From NCBI RefSeq assembly GCF_003116815.1, contig NZ_QDKQ01000034.1, positions 1 through 64,000 of the forward strand: a stretch of 64,000 nt of DNA, in the 5' to 3' direction. Position 1 is the first letter of the stretch, and each line of letters begins with the position of its first letter. The notes below the pieces were generated by a model that had not been told where the DNA came from, did not search any database, and saw only the letters and a program-made list of their open reading frames with translations. Below are positions 63,931-64,000 of the stretch, piece by piece. The position numbers and the translations under genes are program-made. This DNA is from Caulobacter endophyticus (lineage in GTDB: Bacteria; Pseudomonadota; Alphaproteobacteria; Caulobacterales; Caulobacteraceae).

Positions 63931-64000
63931 GCCCTTCCTCCATCGTCCGGCAATTCACGCGCCAACGCCTTGGCCCGCGTGATATCGCGGCCTTGCGTAT
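63927..64000 (-). CDS. HigB/RelE-like toxin, C-terminal end (cut by window edge)
   Basis: Only the last 23 residues are present: TQGRDITRAKALARELP then DDGGRA and TGA 63929-63927. The (K/R)DIx(R/K)AKxLAREL pattern is the C-terminus of RelE-superfamily toxins that pair with this antidote. The promoter lies outside the window. Confidence 0.85.
   Translation of the reverse strand, partial: TQGRDITRAKALARELPDDGGRA

Overview
The window is GC-rich DNA that reads as chromosome of an alphaproteobacterium of the Caulobacterales, most likely Caulobacter. This is inferred from gene content: several TonB-dependent receptors, a GTTC-N7-GTTC SOS box before uvrA, the PuuD-type purine pathway, TrmFO, and glucuronoxylan enzymes with a FadR/UxuR-type regulator. 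No tRNA, rRNA, CRISPR array or phage module was seen. The left edge cuts an IS630-type transposase and the right edge cuts a toxin gene.

Layout. 1-1.0 kb: transposase remnant and a frameshifted methyltransferase. 1.1-3.4 kb: an ABC-F ATPase with an overlapping leader ORF, then a frameshifted membrane-anchored protein. 3.6-6.7 kb: uvrA with an SOS box and a terminator. 6.7-10.4 kb: four tandem paralogous membrane proteins. 10.5-14.6 kb: trmFO, a secreted protein, two related AraC-type regulators and an alpha/beta hydrolase. 14.7-20.1 kb: a FecI/FecR pair divergent from a very large TonB-dependent receptor. 20.2-26.4 kb: FAD oxidoreductase, DUF1365, cyclopropane-synthase-like methyltransferase, DUF2177, ECF sigma and anti-sigma, then an MscS channel. 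26.7-32.8 kb: a purine/ureide operon (allantoate amidohydrolase, PucG, PuuE, UraD, PuuD) and a TetR regulator. 32.8-33.3 kb: a ParE-type toxin-antitoxin pair. 33.3-37.0 kb: an M20 amidohydrolase and a receptor.

37.2-41.6 kb: GH67 alpha-glucuronidase divergent from mannonate dehydratase (ManD), followed by a GntR regulator. 41.7-43.8 kb: a GH18-like protein and a three-repeat beta-rich protein, both without signal peptides. 44-45.6 kb: TetR plus an oxidoreductase. 45.7-50.7 kb: a copper-handling operon (DUF2946, receptor, PepSY protein, PCu(A)C, SCO1). 50.8-53.1 kb: a DUF885 protein and a RibD-like reductase. 53.3-56.2 kb: a Fur-boxed receptor with its own TonB. 56.2-63.5 kb: GH115, an SGNH acetylesterase and a GH3 enzyme. 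63.6-64 kb: an antidote/toxin pair.

The GH67/ManD/GntR block and the GH3/esterase/GH115 block look like one glucuronoxylan regulon. All three promoter regions carry the same GTCAGACCA core matching the FadR-type consensus TnGTnnnACnA. The second recurring theme is palindromic intergenic repeats of several families. They sit at most junctions of the purine operon and supply stop-proximal codons and ribosome-binding sites there. The most unusual protein pair is the leaderless GH18-like enzyme with its triple-repeat partner.
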